Assembly (NCBI GenBank): GCA_018713255.1
Contig: DVFL01000008.1
Span: forward strand, 1 to 64,000
Source: Candidatus Cottocaccamicrobium excrementipullorum
Lineage (GTDB): Bacteria; Bacillota; Clostridia; Lachnospirales; Lachnospiraceae
Reading direction: 5' to 3'
Length of the DNA stretch: 64,000 bases
Part shown: positions 53,889 through 62,412 of the stretch, one piece after another
Numbering within the stretch: position 1 is the first letter of the stretch
Layout: the number at the start of each line of letters is the position of its first letter
The notes under the pieces: generated by a model
Database searches by the model: none
Told to the model about the DNA's origin: nothing
The model's input: the letters and a program-made list of their open reading frames with translations, nothing else
Made by a program: the position numbers and the translations under genes

Positions 53889-53921
53889 CACCGCCGCCTG
53901 TTTTCGGCGGCGGTGTTTTTT
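53889..53921 (+). terminator. Intrinsic terminator after the transporter
   Basis: 10-bp GC-rich stem (CACCGCCGCC/GGCGGCGGTG) followed by six Ts. It lies between transporter and hydrolase, so the hydrolase depends on read-through or on its own promoter. Confidence 0.9.
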
Positions 53922-53954
53922 CTCAAGAATGAAGAAAGGAACGTGATTTTTCTC

Positions 53955-54878
53955 ATGAAAAAAGTAATTAATCCCGGATTAGCGAAGAAAACCATTAATC
54001 TGATTGATAATATTGTTTACTCTCACCAGAAGGACCTGAATGGGAATCCTATGGAATTAAAGATGAGCATTATGCTCCAGAACGGGAACAGCGAAATGCG
54101 TCTGGCCGCAGGAGAAGACGATCCCAAGGCTGATCACAGCCCCAAACCAGCCCTGCTCTGGATCCCCGGCGGCGGCTGGAGAGGCGCAGACAAAAACCTG
54201 ATGTTAGGCGAAATGAGCGAGTTTGCAAGAGCCGGATATGTGGTTGCTTCCATGTATTACCGCAGCAGCGCTGAGGGCCACTGGCCAGATCAGCTGATTG
54301 ATGTGCTGACTGCTATCCGTTTCCTGCGGGCCAATGCTGAGAAATACGAAATTAATCCGGAGAAGATCGGAGTCTTCGGACGGTCCGCCGGCGGTCATCT
54401 GGCAGCCTTCGCCGCCTGCAACCTGGACGGCTATGAAACAGATGAATGGAAAGGCTACTCCACCAAGGTACAGGCCTGCTGCAATATGTTCGGCCCCGTA
54501 GATGCCACCGCCTTAATGTTATCTGAACAAAAAAGATTTTCTGATCCGAATTTCCGCTGGCACAAGCTTGAGGATACCCACGGCGGCGCCCTCTTAGGCG
54601 GAGATCCTGCCACCATGGTAGAGCGTTCTGCTCAGGCAACCATGCTGAACTATATCAATCCCGGCATGTGCCCCATGCAGATTCTCCACGGCAACAGCGA
54701 TCCTATTGTTCCCATCGAGTTGAGCAGCGACCGCCTTTACGATAAACTGGCGGAAGCCGGATTTGAGGATCAGACCGAATATTACGTACTGGAACATGCT
54801 GGTCACGGCACCAGAGAATTCTTCCAGGACTCTGTGAAAGAGCTGATGATCAGCTTCTTTGACAAGCATTTAAAATAA
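53955..54878 (+). CDS. Alpha/beta hydrolase (BD-FAE/carboxylesterase-like)
   Basis: About 307 residues. Oxyanion-hole HGG-type motif LLWIPGGGWRGADK, the nucleophile elbow GVFGRSAGGHLAAF (G-x-S-x-G), the acid in HGNSDPIVP and the catalytic histidine in EHAGHGTREF. Cytoplasmic, no signal peptide. The start is uncertain: ATG 53955 or GTG 53943, with AAAGGA upstream. Follows the permease, suggesting hydrolysis of an imported ester. Confidence 0.88.
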   Translation: MKKVINPGLAKKTINLIDNIVYSHQKDLNGNPMELKMSIMLQNGNSEMRLAAGEDDPKADHSPKPALLWIPGGGWRGADKNLMLGEMSEFARAGYVVASMYYRSSAEGHWPDQLIDVLTAIRFLRANAEKYEINPEKIGVFGRSAGGHLAAFAACNLDGYETDEWKGYSTKVQACCNMFGPVDATALMLSEQKRFSDPNFRWHKLEDTHGGALLGGDPATMVERSAQATMLNYINPGMCPMQILHGNSDPIVPIELSSDRLYDKLAEAGFEDQTEYYVLEHAGHGTREFFQDSVKELMISFFDKHLK

Positions 54879-54906
54879 GCCCTTACCATGATTGCTCATA
54901 TAAATG

Positions 54907-54950
54907 AAACGCCCGGCTGACAGTCCAACGCCGGGTGTTTCTCTTTTCTC
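54907..54950 (+). terminator. Intrinsic terminator after the hydrolase gene
   Basis: 11-bp arms with one mismatch (54907–54917 and 54930–54940), then a T-rich tail. Confidence 0.8.
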
Positions 54951-54989
54951 AAAAAAATCTTCTTTCTAACCATCCTTTCCATTAATTTT

Positions 54990-55787
54990 CTAAGAAGAAA
55001 AATCCCTGATCTCCAAAAGCCCCTGCACTAAAGCTCTGGCGCTGGTTCGCAAGATAATTTCTCCCTTTTCAGCCGTAGCCCCAGACGGGTCTCCTCCGAT
55101 TCCAATAGGCTTTCCTTCCACCGTCTTCCAGTCCTCACCCATCCAGCTGATGGATACGCTTCCATAAGGCAGCAGAGATTTATTGTTCACAAACGCCGCG
55201 GGAACGCCTGCCTCTGCCGTGTCCAGCTTCACCAGAGAAGGATCGATTGCCATCACCATGGAGGTTTCCATCTCCCCGCCGTGGAAATCCCAGATATTTC
55301 CCGGACTTACAGTAGCCTTCACATCGGGATGACTGAAGGCTCCAGAGGACAGAATAAAGGCGTAAAGGCCAAAATCGCTGCGCAGCTCCCTGCTCAACAC
55401 CTGGACAATGGGAGTATTGCCTCCGTGGCACACCAGAAATGCAATCTTCTTGAAGCCGTGATGAGCCAGACTGGCTCCAATATCATACAGCATATGATAA
55501 TAGGTATCCGGCTTAAGGGTGACAGAACCGCAGAAGTTTTTATGTTCCGTACTTAATCCAATGGGAATGGTGGGAAAAATCAACATGGGGAAATCCGGGT
55601 CCGCCGCCAGAAGCTCCTCTTTCAGATAGCGGGGCATGGTGTCTGCAATCAGCCCGTCTGTGCCTAAGGGCGCCTGGTTTCCATGCTGCTCCAGAGCGCC
55701 TAAGGGAATCAGCACAATGGTGCGCTCCCGGTCAATCTGCTCCATCTCCAGCCTTGTAAGTTCACGATAATACTGAATCATATCCAT
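54990..55787 (-). CDS. Creatininase-family amidohydrolase
   Basis: 265 residues. Metal-binding motifs of the family: IPLGALEQHGNQAPLGTD (Glu and His), CHGGNTPIV and DFHGGEMETSMVMAI. The family opens cyclic amides (creatinine, mycofactocin precursor peptide, FAPy compounds). The substrate here is unknown, but it is likely linked to the convergent transporter/hydrolase genes. Confidence 0.9.
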   Translation of the reverse strand: MDMIQYYRELTRLEMEQIDRERTIVLIPLGALEQHGNQAPLGTDGLIADTMPRYLKEELLAADPDFPMLIFPTIPIGLSTEHKNFCGSVTLKPDTYYHMLYDIGASLAHHGFKKIAFLVCHGGNTPIVQVLSRELRSDFGLYAFILSSGAFSHPDVKATVSPGNIWDFHGGEMETSMVMAIDPSLVKLDTAEAGVPAAFVNNKSLLPYGSVSISWMGEDWKTVEGKPIGIGGDPSGATAEKGEIILRTSARALVQGLLEIRDFSS

Positions 55788-55794
55788 CCTCCTC

Positions 55795-56403
55795 CTATAC
55801 TATTCTCAAAGCCGGAGAAACGGCGTGAAGCCGCTCATAAAGGAAATAGCCAATCACATAATTGATACTTAGTTTCAGCACATTAAAGGGGATGGTAGCC
55901 AGCACAATAAATGTGGTAAGATTGGTAATGGCAGGATTCACCGACGCCACCATCTGCACCACCTCATCTAAGGATACCCCCATAGCCGCCGCATAGAGCG
56001 GCAGGGTAATAAAGGCGTTGATGAAGCAGGATACCATGGTCCGAATCACCACGCTCGCCGTCAGCCCGCAGGCGGCAGCCTTTCGGTTTCCTCCCATTCC
56101 CCGATAAATTAACCATAAGGGGATCACGAACAGGGCTACGCCAATTAGATTGGCCAGTTCCCCCACATAAAAAGAATTGGTTCCCACAGTAATCAGCTTA
56201 ATCAGGATCTTAATCACCTCCACACAGGCCGCCGAGGCAGGCCCCATGAGAAACAGGGCAATCACGGAAGGAACGTCGCTTAAATCCACCTTATAGAAAG
56301 GCGGCATCATAGGGACGGAAAATTCCAGGGACATTAACACTCCTGCCACTGCTGCCAGCATGGCGGTACAGATCAGTTTTTGTGTGCTCCATTTTGTGTT
56401 CAT
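55795..56403 (-). CDS. ribU: Riboflavin ECF transporter S component (RibU)
   Basis: About 202 residues, 5–6 helices. MNTKWSTQKLICTAMLAAVA, then VPMMPPFYKVDLSDVPSVIA and FLMGPASAACVEVIKILIKL match RibU-type substrate-binding subunits, which work with a shared EcfAA'T energising module encoded elsewhere. ATG 56403 has GGAGG upstream; an upstream ATG at 56490 would lie in the leader. An FMN riboswitch precedes the gene, which supports riboflavin as the substrate. Confidence 0.93.
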   Translation of the reverse strand: MNTKWSTQKLICTAMLAAVAGVLMSLEFSVPMMPPFYKVDLSDVPSVIALFLMGPASAACVEVIKILIKLITVGTNSFYVGELANLIGVALFVIPLWLIYRGMGGNRKAAACGLTASVVIRTMVSCFINAFITLPLYAAAMGVSLDEVVQMVASVNPAITNLTTFIVLATIPFNVLKLSINYVIGYFLYERLHAVSPALRIV

Positions 56404-56537
56404 TTCGCAAACCTCCTGCAAATAAGAATTTCTGCCATGAAACAAATCTTCTGGAATTTCTTCATAAAAAGTGTGGGCTCCAGTGCGCATCCACAGCGGA
56501 GCGTTTTTTGTTTAATAGGGAACGAAGTTTCCTAATT

Positions 56538-56570
56538 AAAAAAAAAGACCCCAGATCCTTTCGGGATCTG
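56538..56570 (-). terminator. Expression-platform terminator of the FMN riboswitch
   Basis: CAGATCC/GGATCTG stem (56552–56570), then GGGTC and nine Ts on the minus strand, between the aptamer and ribU. Transcriptional attenuation when FMN is bound. Confidence 0.85.
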
Positions 56571-56629
56571 AGATCTTCTGCTTTCCCATATAAGTAAGGC
56601 ACTTTTCTTCCTCGCCTACATGAATAAAG

Positions 56630-56741
56630 TTCTTCTCTCATCCAGACTGTAACTGTCGGTTTTGGAATCTCACCAAATCAGCCGCCAATGGCGGGTCGCG
56701 GACTTTACCGCCGGTAGGGAATTTCGCCCTGCCCCGAAGAA
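56630..56741 (-). ncRNA. FMN riboswitch (RFN element)
   Basis: The minus strand reads the conserved RFN blocks in order: CTTCGGGGCAGGG, TTCCCTACCGGCGGTAAAG, GATTTGGTGAGATTCC, AAAACCGACAGTTACAGTC and TGGATGAGAGAAGAA. It lies 227 bases upstream of the ribU start with a terminator in between. Confidence 0.97.
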
Positions 56742-56786
56742 TTGATTCATATGCTGAGTTAAGGGTAGCACAAGAGCAGGGGGATG

Positions 56787-58766
56787 TCAAGATTTTCCGG
56801 CTGAAAATGAGGCTGGTGATCCGCTAAACGATGTGAAAATAGGGATCTGAGGCACGCCGCCCTTCTCCACCACTTTTACCCGAAGCTCCAGCTTTTCCTC
56901 TGTATGTTCAGGATTTACCACCTGCAGAAGATAATCTCCGCAGCCGTCAAACACACGCTCTTCTTTCCCGGAAATCTCAGCTTCCCATTGCTTTTCTCCG
57001 TCATCTGCCCATACCAAGACCTGGGAGCAGGGATTTCCTTCTCCGTCAAACACGGTGATTGTACTTTCCGGCGATGCAGTCAGCCACACGGACGCATCAA
57101 GCCCCACCTGATCAAAAGAGGCGGCAATACATCTGCACTGGCCGGCAGACAAAAGGCCCTGCTGATAAAAAACCTCCGCCGTCATTTCTACCACCCTGCG
57201 GAATTCGTGGAAAGTGCAGTTGGAAGGAAGAGCAAACAAAGACGCATAGAAAAGCCCTGCCATTTCATCTGTACTTAACCGGTCTTCTTCCTGACCAGCT
57301 CCCTGATTCATCAGATATGCAGCGTGGGAAATTACCGTGCTGTTGACATGAACGCCTCCGTAATCATTCAAGGATGAAGTATCCTCTTCATCCCACCATC
57401 CCTCGCCTTGATAGCTGACGGGATACGAAATATCCTCTCCCTTTGAAGGATCAACGAAATTTCTCACGTCACTTACCCAGTCGCAGCTGTCGTTAAACTC
57501 CCCGTCATCTGCCCAATCTTCAATGATCTCTCCGAAAATATCTGCATAAGCCTCTGCCAGGGCTCCCGGCTCGCTTTCGGAATCCAAAAGGCTGATGGTC
57601 CGTTCAACAGCATGGGTATATTCATGGGCGATGGTATTAAACCCAAGGCTGTTGTTGGTTCCAAAACTTAAAACTGCATAAGGGTATCCCCGGGCGGCAT
57701 TGGTAGAGGCATTGGTGGAATCGTTAAAGAGAATGTCTACCCGTTTATAATCGTCATAAACCGCATAAACACTTCCTCCTGCATGATCGAATCCCTTCCG
57801 GCCAAAGACTTCTTCCCAGAAATCAAAAATCTTTGAAACTCGTGCCATTAAAGTAACGGCTTTTTTGTTTTCCCATTCTGTGGAATCATTAATGACAGGG
57901 TCCACCTGCTTAAACAAATGGTCGCTCCAAAGCTCTGCCGTCAGTTCTCCCTTGGAGGTGGTCACATTTCCCTGGGCGTCCTCAATATAAATTTCCCCTT
58001 CCCACGTTTCAGTCACCGTAACCTCATTTCCGTTTATGTCCACAAATTTCCCGTTGTCATACAAATAAACCTGCCCCTTATCGTCCAGAATTCCGATGGA
58101 CAGCCGGAGGTTAGAATTCTGGGCGTCATATACAGTAATCTTTCTGGCCGTATCTTTGAGAATGTAGCTTCCCTCTTCATATTCTGTATAAAATTCCTGA
58201 AGCCGGCCGTCAATATCCATGCCGGAAGCAATGACTCTCTCGGCGGCAGGCATGGGATTTCTGTTTCCCTGAGAGATGGTGATCACGTCTTCCTCCGGGT
58301 CCGCGAACACATAATTTCCAGAGATAAACAGCGCCCTGCCCTCTCCATCCACTGCCAGAACCAGAATCTTTTCAGACACAGGAATATCGTAAACCATCTG
58401 GTTAAATCGATAATAAGTATTGCCCAGCACTTCGTCCTTTGTCTCAAAAGCTAAATTCTCCCCCAGGCCAGGAATGCCCAGCCGTTCTCCTGCATCCTGC
58501 AGCGCTTCCAGGGCAGAAGCCTCATCTCTTACTCTGACCTGGGAAAACCCGCCGGCCAGCGAGATAAAGGTATCGCAGCCGCCGATATTTACCACATCCG
58601 GCAGTATTTCCTCTATGGCCTCACGCACCGGCGCAGTATACTCCGACAGCTGAGACAATTCCCACTCTGCCAGCGCACATCCGCTGCACAGGCCGGCTGG
58701 CAGCGAGACCCCCAGCAGCAATGCTGCCATCTTTCTTCCCCATTTTCCAAAACAGGTCTTTTTCAT
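56787..58766 (-). CDS. Secreted thermolysin-like (M4) neutral metalloprotease
   Basis: 659 residues. Signal sequence (MAALLLGVSLPAGLCSGCAL), a long propeptide with FTP/PepSY-like features (residues ~50–300), then the M4 catalytic domain. The zinc motif is NTIAHEYTHAVERTISLL (HExxH) with the third ligand in GALAEAYADIFGEIIEDW; VHVNSTVISHAAYLMNQGAG carries the catalytic histidine. A C-terminal beta domain of ~110 residues follows. Complete; probably extracellular or membrane-linked. No neighbour explains its substrate. Confidence 0.93.
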   Translation of the reverse strand: MKKTCFGKWGRKMAALLLGVSLPAGLCSGCALAEWELSQLSEYTAPVREAIEEILPDVVNIGGCDTFISLAGGFSQVRVRDEASALEALQDAGERLGIPGLGENLAFETKDEVLGNTYYRFNQMVYDIPVSEKILVLAVDGEGRALFISGNYVFADPEEDVITISQGNRNPMPAAERVIASGMDIDGRLQEFYTEYEEGSYILKDTARKITVYDAQNSNLRLSIGILDDKGQVYLYDNGKFVDINGNEVTVTETWEGEIYIEDAQGNVTTSKGELTAELWSDHLFKQVDPVINDSTEWENKKAVTLMARVSKIFDFWEEVFGRKGFDHAGGSVYAVYDDYKRVDILFNDSTNASTNAARGYPYAVLSFGTNNSLGFNTIAHEYTHAVERTISLLDSESEPGALAEAYADIFGEIIEDWADDGEFNDSCDWVSDVRNFVDPSKGEDISYPVSYQGEGWWDEEDTSSLNDYGGVHVNSTVISHAAYLMNQGAGQEEDRLSTDEMAGLFYASLFALPSNCTFHEFRRVVEMTAEVFYQQGLLSAGQCRCIAASFDQVGLDASVWLTASPESTITVFDGEGNPCSQVLVWADDGEKQWEAEISGKEERVFDGCGDYLLQVVNPEHTEEKLELRVKVVEKGGVPQIPIFTSFSGSPASFSAGKS

Positions 58767-58909
58767 CCCATTTTCCCCCTTTTCTTCCCTGGTATGTTAA
58801 AATTTTACCATGAGTGAAAAGGAGACAGATGGCTTTTTTGACGGTATTCTCCCTGATTTTGGAGCGCTTTACCTCCCCGAATTTATGCTGCCTGTTCAGC
58901 GGCTCTTCC

Positions 58910-59317
58910 TTAATACTTTCTTGCCAGAATATGAAACAGAACCGTATAGAGAATAACCAGCAGGCAGATGGACATTCCCGCCATCATCCCTTCCTCTCGG
59001 TATCCAAGGATCATCCACACCATGCAGAGTACCCCGGTGATCAGAAGATAGATGGCAAATGCCGCCTCTTTAGCCTTCATGGAGATAAAGGCATAGCGCT
59101 CATCCTTGGACGCCGTCTCTATCCGCTTCTTAAGCTCCGGATTCTGTTCCATGCGGATCACTCTTAACAGCTGCACAATGCCGATGGCCAGGATGCCAGA
59201 ACCAATGCCTGTAAGCACGCTGGGATCCTCAACCAGTCCGGAAAGGGCAAGTACATCAATGATCATTCCGATGATGATTTCCACCACCGACACCTTAAAT
59301 AATCTGTTATGTTTCAT
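58910..59317 (-). CDS. Small membrane protein paired with an XRE regulator
   Basis: About 135 residues, four hydrophobic helices (VVEIIIGMIIDVLALSGLV; GIGSGILAIGIVQLLRVIRM; AFAIYLLITGVLCMVWMILG; SICLLVILYTVLFHIL) with a Lys/Glu-rich cytoplasmic loop. ATG 59317 overlaps the regulator end by 11 bases. Such HTH–membrane pairs are common in Firmicutes; the signal is unknown. Confidence 0.85.
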   Translation of the reverse strand: MKHNRLFKVSVVEIIIGMIIDVLALSGLVEDPSVLTGIGSGILAIGIVQLLRVIRMEQNPELKKRIETASKDERYAFISMKAKEAAFAIYLLITGVLCMVWMILGYREEGMMAGMSICLLVILYTVLFHILARKY

Positions 59318-59516
59318 CCTGAACCTCCTCGTAAATAAAAATTTCTTCCACATTCATCCCAAAATACCTTGCCAGCTTAATGGCAAGAATCACCGAAGGG
59401 TTATATCTTCCGTTTTCAAGGGAGCTGATGGTCTGCCTGGATACCCCCATGGCGTCTGCCAGCTCTTCCTGCTTGATTCCCTTCTGCTTTCGTATCTCTT
59501 CCAGCCGATTCTTCAA
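59307..59516 (-). CDS. XRE-family transcriptional regulator
   Basis: 69 residues, almost only the Cro/C1 helix-turn-helix: MKNRLEEIRKQKGIKQEELA and VSRQTISSLENGRYNPSVIL, ending YEEVQDET. Co-transcribed with the membrane protein it probably controls. Confidence 0.93.
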   Translation of the reverse strand: MKNRLEEIRKQKGIKQEELADAMGVSRQTISSLENGRYNPSVILAIKLARYFGMNVEEIFIYEEVQDET

Positions 59517-60233
59517 GTCAGCCTCCTTTCCGGACGCGCCGCCAGCATAAAGAGTCAGGGGCTTTGATGTAAAGTTTACTTTCCATATCTTGATTATATC
59601 TTATTTTGGGAAGATGTCAAGTGTGCTTTACATTTTTATGAATTTTCACACTGAATCAGAAAATCCGCTTTATAAGAGGGATTGGTCTTTACAGATAGAT
59701 TACGCAGTCAGACTCCACCTTTTTGCAGGCCTTCGTCGCCGCAGCCATACGCTGACAGGCTCCTGGTCTTCAGTGAACTCTAGGTTCATTTTCTGAGTCA
59801 TAAAACTTCTCTCTAATATGAATTCGTTATGCGGAACAATTAAATCATTGTTTAACGGTATCCTCAACATACACAGGCAGGACCACCTTACCCTCAACGC
59901 CTTTGAACGTAATCCTTCCGTTTGGGGAAACGGTTCTGCTGTTTGGGGAAATATAGCCTTGATCGGCACATTCTAGTGCCTTGATAAGGGCAGCCGGCCT
60001 GCTTGCATTCATGCGTCTGGTGGCCCAGGAACCCCATGCAACCTATGTGACCATCAATTTGGGGGAAATCTATATCACCGAGAAGCTATAAAGCGTGACA
60101 ATGAGCCTTTGGGCCGCTTCTGTGAGCAGCTGGTTGACAAGACCATGGAAATTACATGGTTAATCACAAAATAATATGCATTTCGAGGAATTTCAATCAT
60201 ATTTGAGCTTATGACCACAACGTTTTCGAGCAC
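59517..60233. other. Gene-poor region with decayed coding fragments
   Basis: No complete gene. Short protein-like remnants are visible: plus strand 60011–60091 (MRLVAQEPHATYVTINLGEI, ending in a stop), plus strand near 60097–60174 (DNEPLGRFCEQLVDKTMEIT), and minus strand ~59856–60010 (ending VEGKVVLPVYVEDTVKQ). These sit in different frames and cannot be joined into one gene. I do not recognise the families; the region looks like a deletion scar. Confidence 0.5.
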
Positions 60234-60285
60234 ACAAAAAAATGCCACAGGCAATCAGAATTTCTCTGACCGCCCATGGCATTTT
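60234..60285 (-). terminator. Terminator of the rnf operon
   Basis: AAAATGCCA/TGGCATTTT arms (60239–60247 and 60277–60285), followed by a run of seven Ts on the minus strand; 19 bases after the rnfB stop. Confidence 0.85.
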
Positions 60286-60303
60286 ATTTTTATCATATGG
60301 AAC

Positions 60304-61095
60304 TTACAAAATCACTTTCGCCGGACATTTCTCCGCGCATTTTCCGCAGCCGGTGCACTTGGCGTAATCAATCACCGCCACATTGTTGTCCATGTGGATG
60401 GCATCAAATTCACACTGCTTGGTGCAGAGAGTACATCCAATGCAGCCTACCTGGCATTTAGCTTTAACGTCCTTGCCCTTATCATGAGAAGCACACTGTA
60501 CCAGATGCTTCGCGCTGTAAGGCACCAGATCAATAAGATGTCTTGGACAGGCTGCCACACATTTGCCGCAGGCCACACATTTTTCTTTGTCCACCTGGGC
60601 GATGCCGTCGATGATATGAATAGCGTCAAACTGACAGGCTGCCACGCAGCTGCCAAATCCCATACAGCCGTAGCTGCAGGCCTTGGGGCCGGAGCCAGGA
60701 ATCACCGATGCCTTAGAACAGTCTGCAATTCCGGTATACTCATACTGAACCTTTGCCTGATCGCAGGTGCCCTTGCACTTAACGAACGCTACCTTCTTCT
60801 CCGCCGTCTCTGCCGTGGTTCCCAGGATAGCGGCGATCTTTTCCCCTACTGGAGCGCCTCCTACTGGACAGGCATTAGCAGGAGCTTGTCCTGCTGCAAT
60901 CGCCTTTGCCAGAGCATCACAGCCGGCATATCCGCAGCCGCCGCAGTTGTTGCCCGGAAGCTCTTCCCGGATGGCCTGTTCCTTCTCATCAACTTCCACC
61001 TTAAACTTTTCACCGAAAAGTCCAAGACCGATTCCTACAATAATTCCCGTTGCCGCAATCACTACTGCGGCGATGATAATCGCTGTAATATTCAT
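60304..61095 (-). CDS. rnfB: RnfB, Fe-S subunit of the Rnf complex
   Basis: 263 residues. N-terminal anchor (AIIIAAVVIAATGIIVGIGL), the RnfB 4Fe-4S motif NNCGGCGYAGCDALAKAI, then multiple ferredoxin clusters (CMGFGSCVAACQF; CVACGKCVAACPR; CIGCTLCTKQCEF; CTGCGKCAEKCPA). It accepts electrons from reduced ferredoxin for Na+/H+-coupled reduction of NAD. Last gene of rnfCDGEAB. Confidence 0.97.
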   Translation of the reverse strand: MNITAIIIAAVVIAATGIIVGIGLGLFGEKFKVEVDEKEQAIREELPGNNCGGCGYAGCDALAKAIAAGQAPANACPVGGAPVGEKIAAILGTTAETAEKKVAFVKCKGTCDQAKVQYEYTGIADCSKASVIPGSGPKACSYGCMGFGSCVAACQFDAIHIIDGIAQVDKEKCVACGKCVAACPRHLIDLVPYSAKHLVQCASHDKGKDVKAKCQVGCIGCTLCTKQCEFDAIHMDNNVAVIDYAKCTGCGKCAEKCPAKVIL

Positions 61096-61110
61096 TTTCG
61101 TCTCCCCCTT

Positions 61111-61686
61111 CTATAATAAACCGGAAAATCCGAAAAATGCGATGGCCATCAGGCCTGCGGTTACCAGTACAATGGGAGATCCCTGGAAACTATAGGGGAT
61201 ATCATTTCCCTCGATCCGCTCCCGGATTCCCGCCAGCAGGATGATGGAAATGGTATATCCTACGGAAGTTCCTATGCCGTTGATTACACTTTCTGCAAAA
61301 TTATAGCCGTTCTGCACGTTGGTCAGAGCCACGCCCAGCACCGCGCAGTTGGTGGTAATCAGAGGAAGGTACACACCTAAGGCATTATACAGAGACACCA
61401 TGCATTTCTTTAAGAACATTTCTACGATCTGCACCAGAGCGGCGATAACCAGAATAAACACAATGGTCTTCAGGTAATCCAACCCCAGCGGAAACAGCAC
61501 AAACTGATAAATCAGGCTGGCTACAATGGAAGCGATGGTAATCACGAAGATTACAGCGCCGCCCATGCCTGCTGCGGTCTCCACTTTTTTGGATACGCCG
61601 ACGAAGGAACAGATGCCTAAAAACTGACTCAGCACCACATTGCTTACCAAAGCGGAGCTGATGGCAATTACAAGTAATTCTTTCAT
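61111..61686 (-). CDS. rnfA: RnfA membrane subunit
   Basis: 191 residues, six transmembrane helices. Conserved SQFLGICSFVGVSKKVETAA and LITTNCAVLGVALTN, each carrying a cysteine of the membrane Fe-S site shared with RnfE. 15 bases before rnfB. Confidence 0.97.
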   Translation of the reverse strand: MKELLVIAISSALVSNVVLSQFLGICSFVGVSKKVETAAGMGGAVIFVITIASIVASLIYQFVLFPLGLDYLKTIVFILVIAALVQIVEMFLKKCMVSLYNALGVYLPLITTNCAVLGVALTNVQNGYNFAESVINGIGTSVGYTISIILLAGIRERIEGNDIPYSFQGSPIVLVTAGLMAIAFFGFSGLL

Positions 61687-61698
61687 CTATCTTTCCTC

Positions 61699-62412
61699 CT
61701 ATTTCCCCATCACCTGGTCATGGCCGGCACAATGGATGCAGTCGCCATTGCAGCCGGTTACCTTGCCCTTCTTCTCTGCAGAGCCATTGGTAGCGCTGGG
61801 CAGCTTTAACTTGTTCTGGATAGCCGTCAGCACAGACAGAACGAAGAATGCTCCCGGTGCAAGGATAAAGATGGAAATATTCGGGAAGGAAGAGGGAAGA
61901 ATCTGGGCGCCGAAAATCGTTCCTGCACCTAAGAGCTCACGGAAGGCGCCGATGAGCACCAGAGCGATGGTAAATCCTAATCCCATTCCAATTCCGTCAA
62001 AGGCGGAAACTAAAGGCTTATTCTTCATGGCGTAAGCCTCCGCCCGGCCCAGAATAATACAGTTTACTACAATCAGCGGAATATAAATTCCCAGGGCGCT
62101 GTAAAGAGAAGGAACAAAGCCCTCCATCAGCATGTCCACTACCGTTACCAGAGAAGCAACCACCACAATCTCGCCAGGCAGACGCACTCTCTCAGGGATA
62201 ATATTCCGAAGAGCCGAGATCAGAAGGTTGGCCGCCACCAGCACTGCTGTGGTGGAAAGCCCCATGCCCAGTCCGTTGGTGGCGGAAGTGGTTACCGCCA
62301 GCGTAGGGCAGAGGCCCAGCATCTGAACAAAAATCGGATTTTCTTTCCAGATGCCGTTGTAAATACGTTCGGTATATTTGTTCATTCTACTGCCTCCTAC
62401 TGTGCTATGCAA
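61699..62412 (-). CDS. rnfE: RnfE membrane subunit
   Basis: 237 residues, a six-helix homologue of RnfA. NPIFVQMLGLCPTLAVTTSA and PLIVVNCIILGRAEAYAMKN hold the paired cysteines. The C-terminal tail CNGDCIHCAGHD is Cys/His-rich, an extension beyond the usual core that may bind metal. Start uncertain: the best is MNKYTERIYNGIWKENP at 62382, because the longer frame to 62412 overlaps rnfG by 16 bases. Confidence 0.95.
   Translation of the reverse strand: MHSTVGGSRMNKYTERIYNGIWKENPIFVQMLGLCPTLAVTTSATNGLGMGLSTTAVLVAANLLISALRNIIPERVRLPGEIVVVASLVTVVDMLMEGFVPSLYSALGIYIPLIVVNCIILGRAEAYAMKNKPLVSAFDGIGMGLGFTIALVLIGAFRELLGAGTIFGAQILPSSFPNISIFILAPGAFFVLSVLTAIQNKLKLPSATNGSAEKKGKVTGCNGDCIHCAGHDQVMGK

Noticed and set aside
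59700-59969. 89-codon minus-strand open frame
   Set aside because: No ribosome site, unusual composition, and overlaps a more protein-like fragment in another frame; treated as debris.
60211-61116. 301-codon plus-strand frame
   Set aside because: Antisense to rnfB, whose cysteine motifs fix the coding strand; long antisense frames are expected in GC-rich genes.
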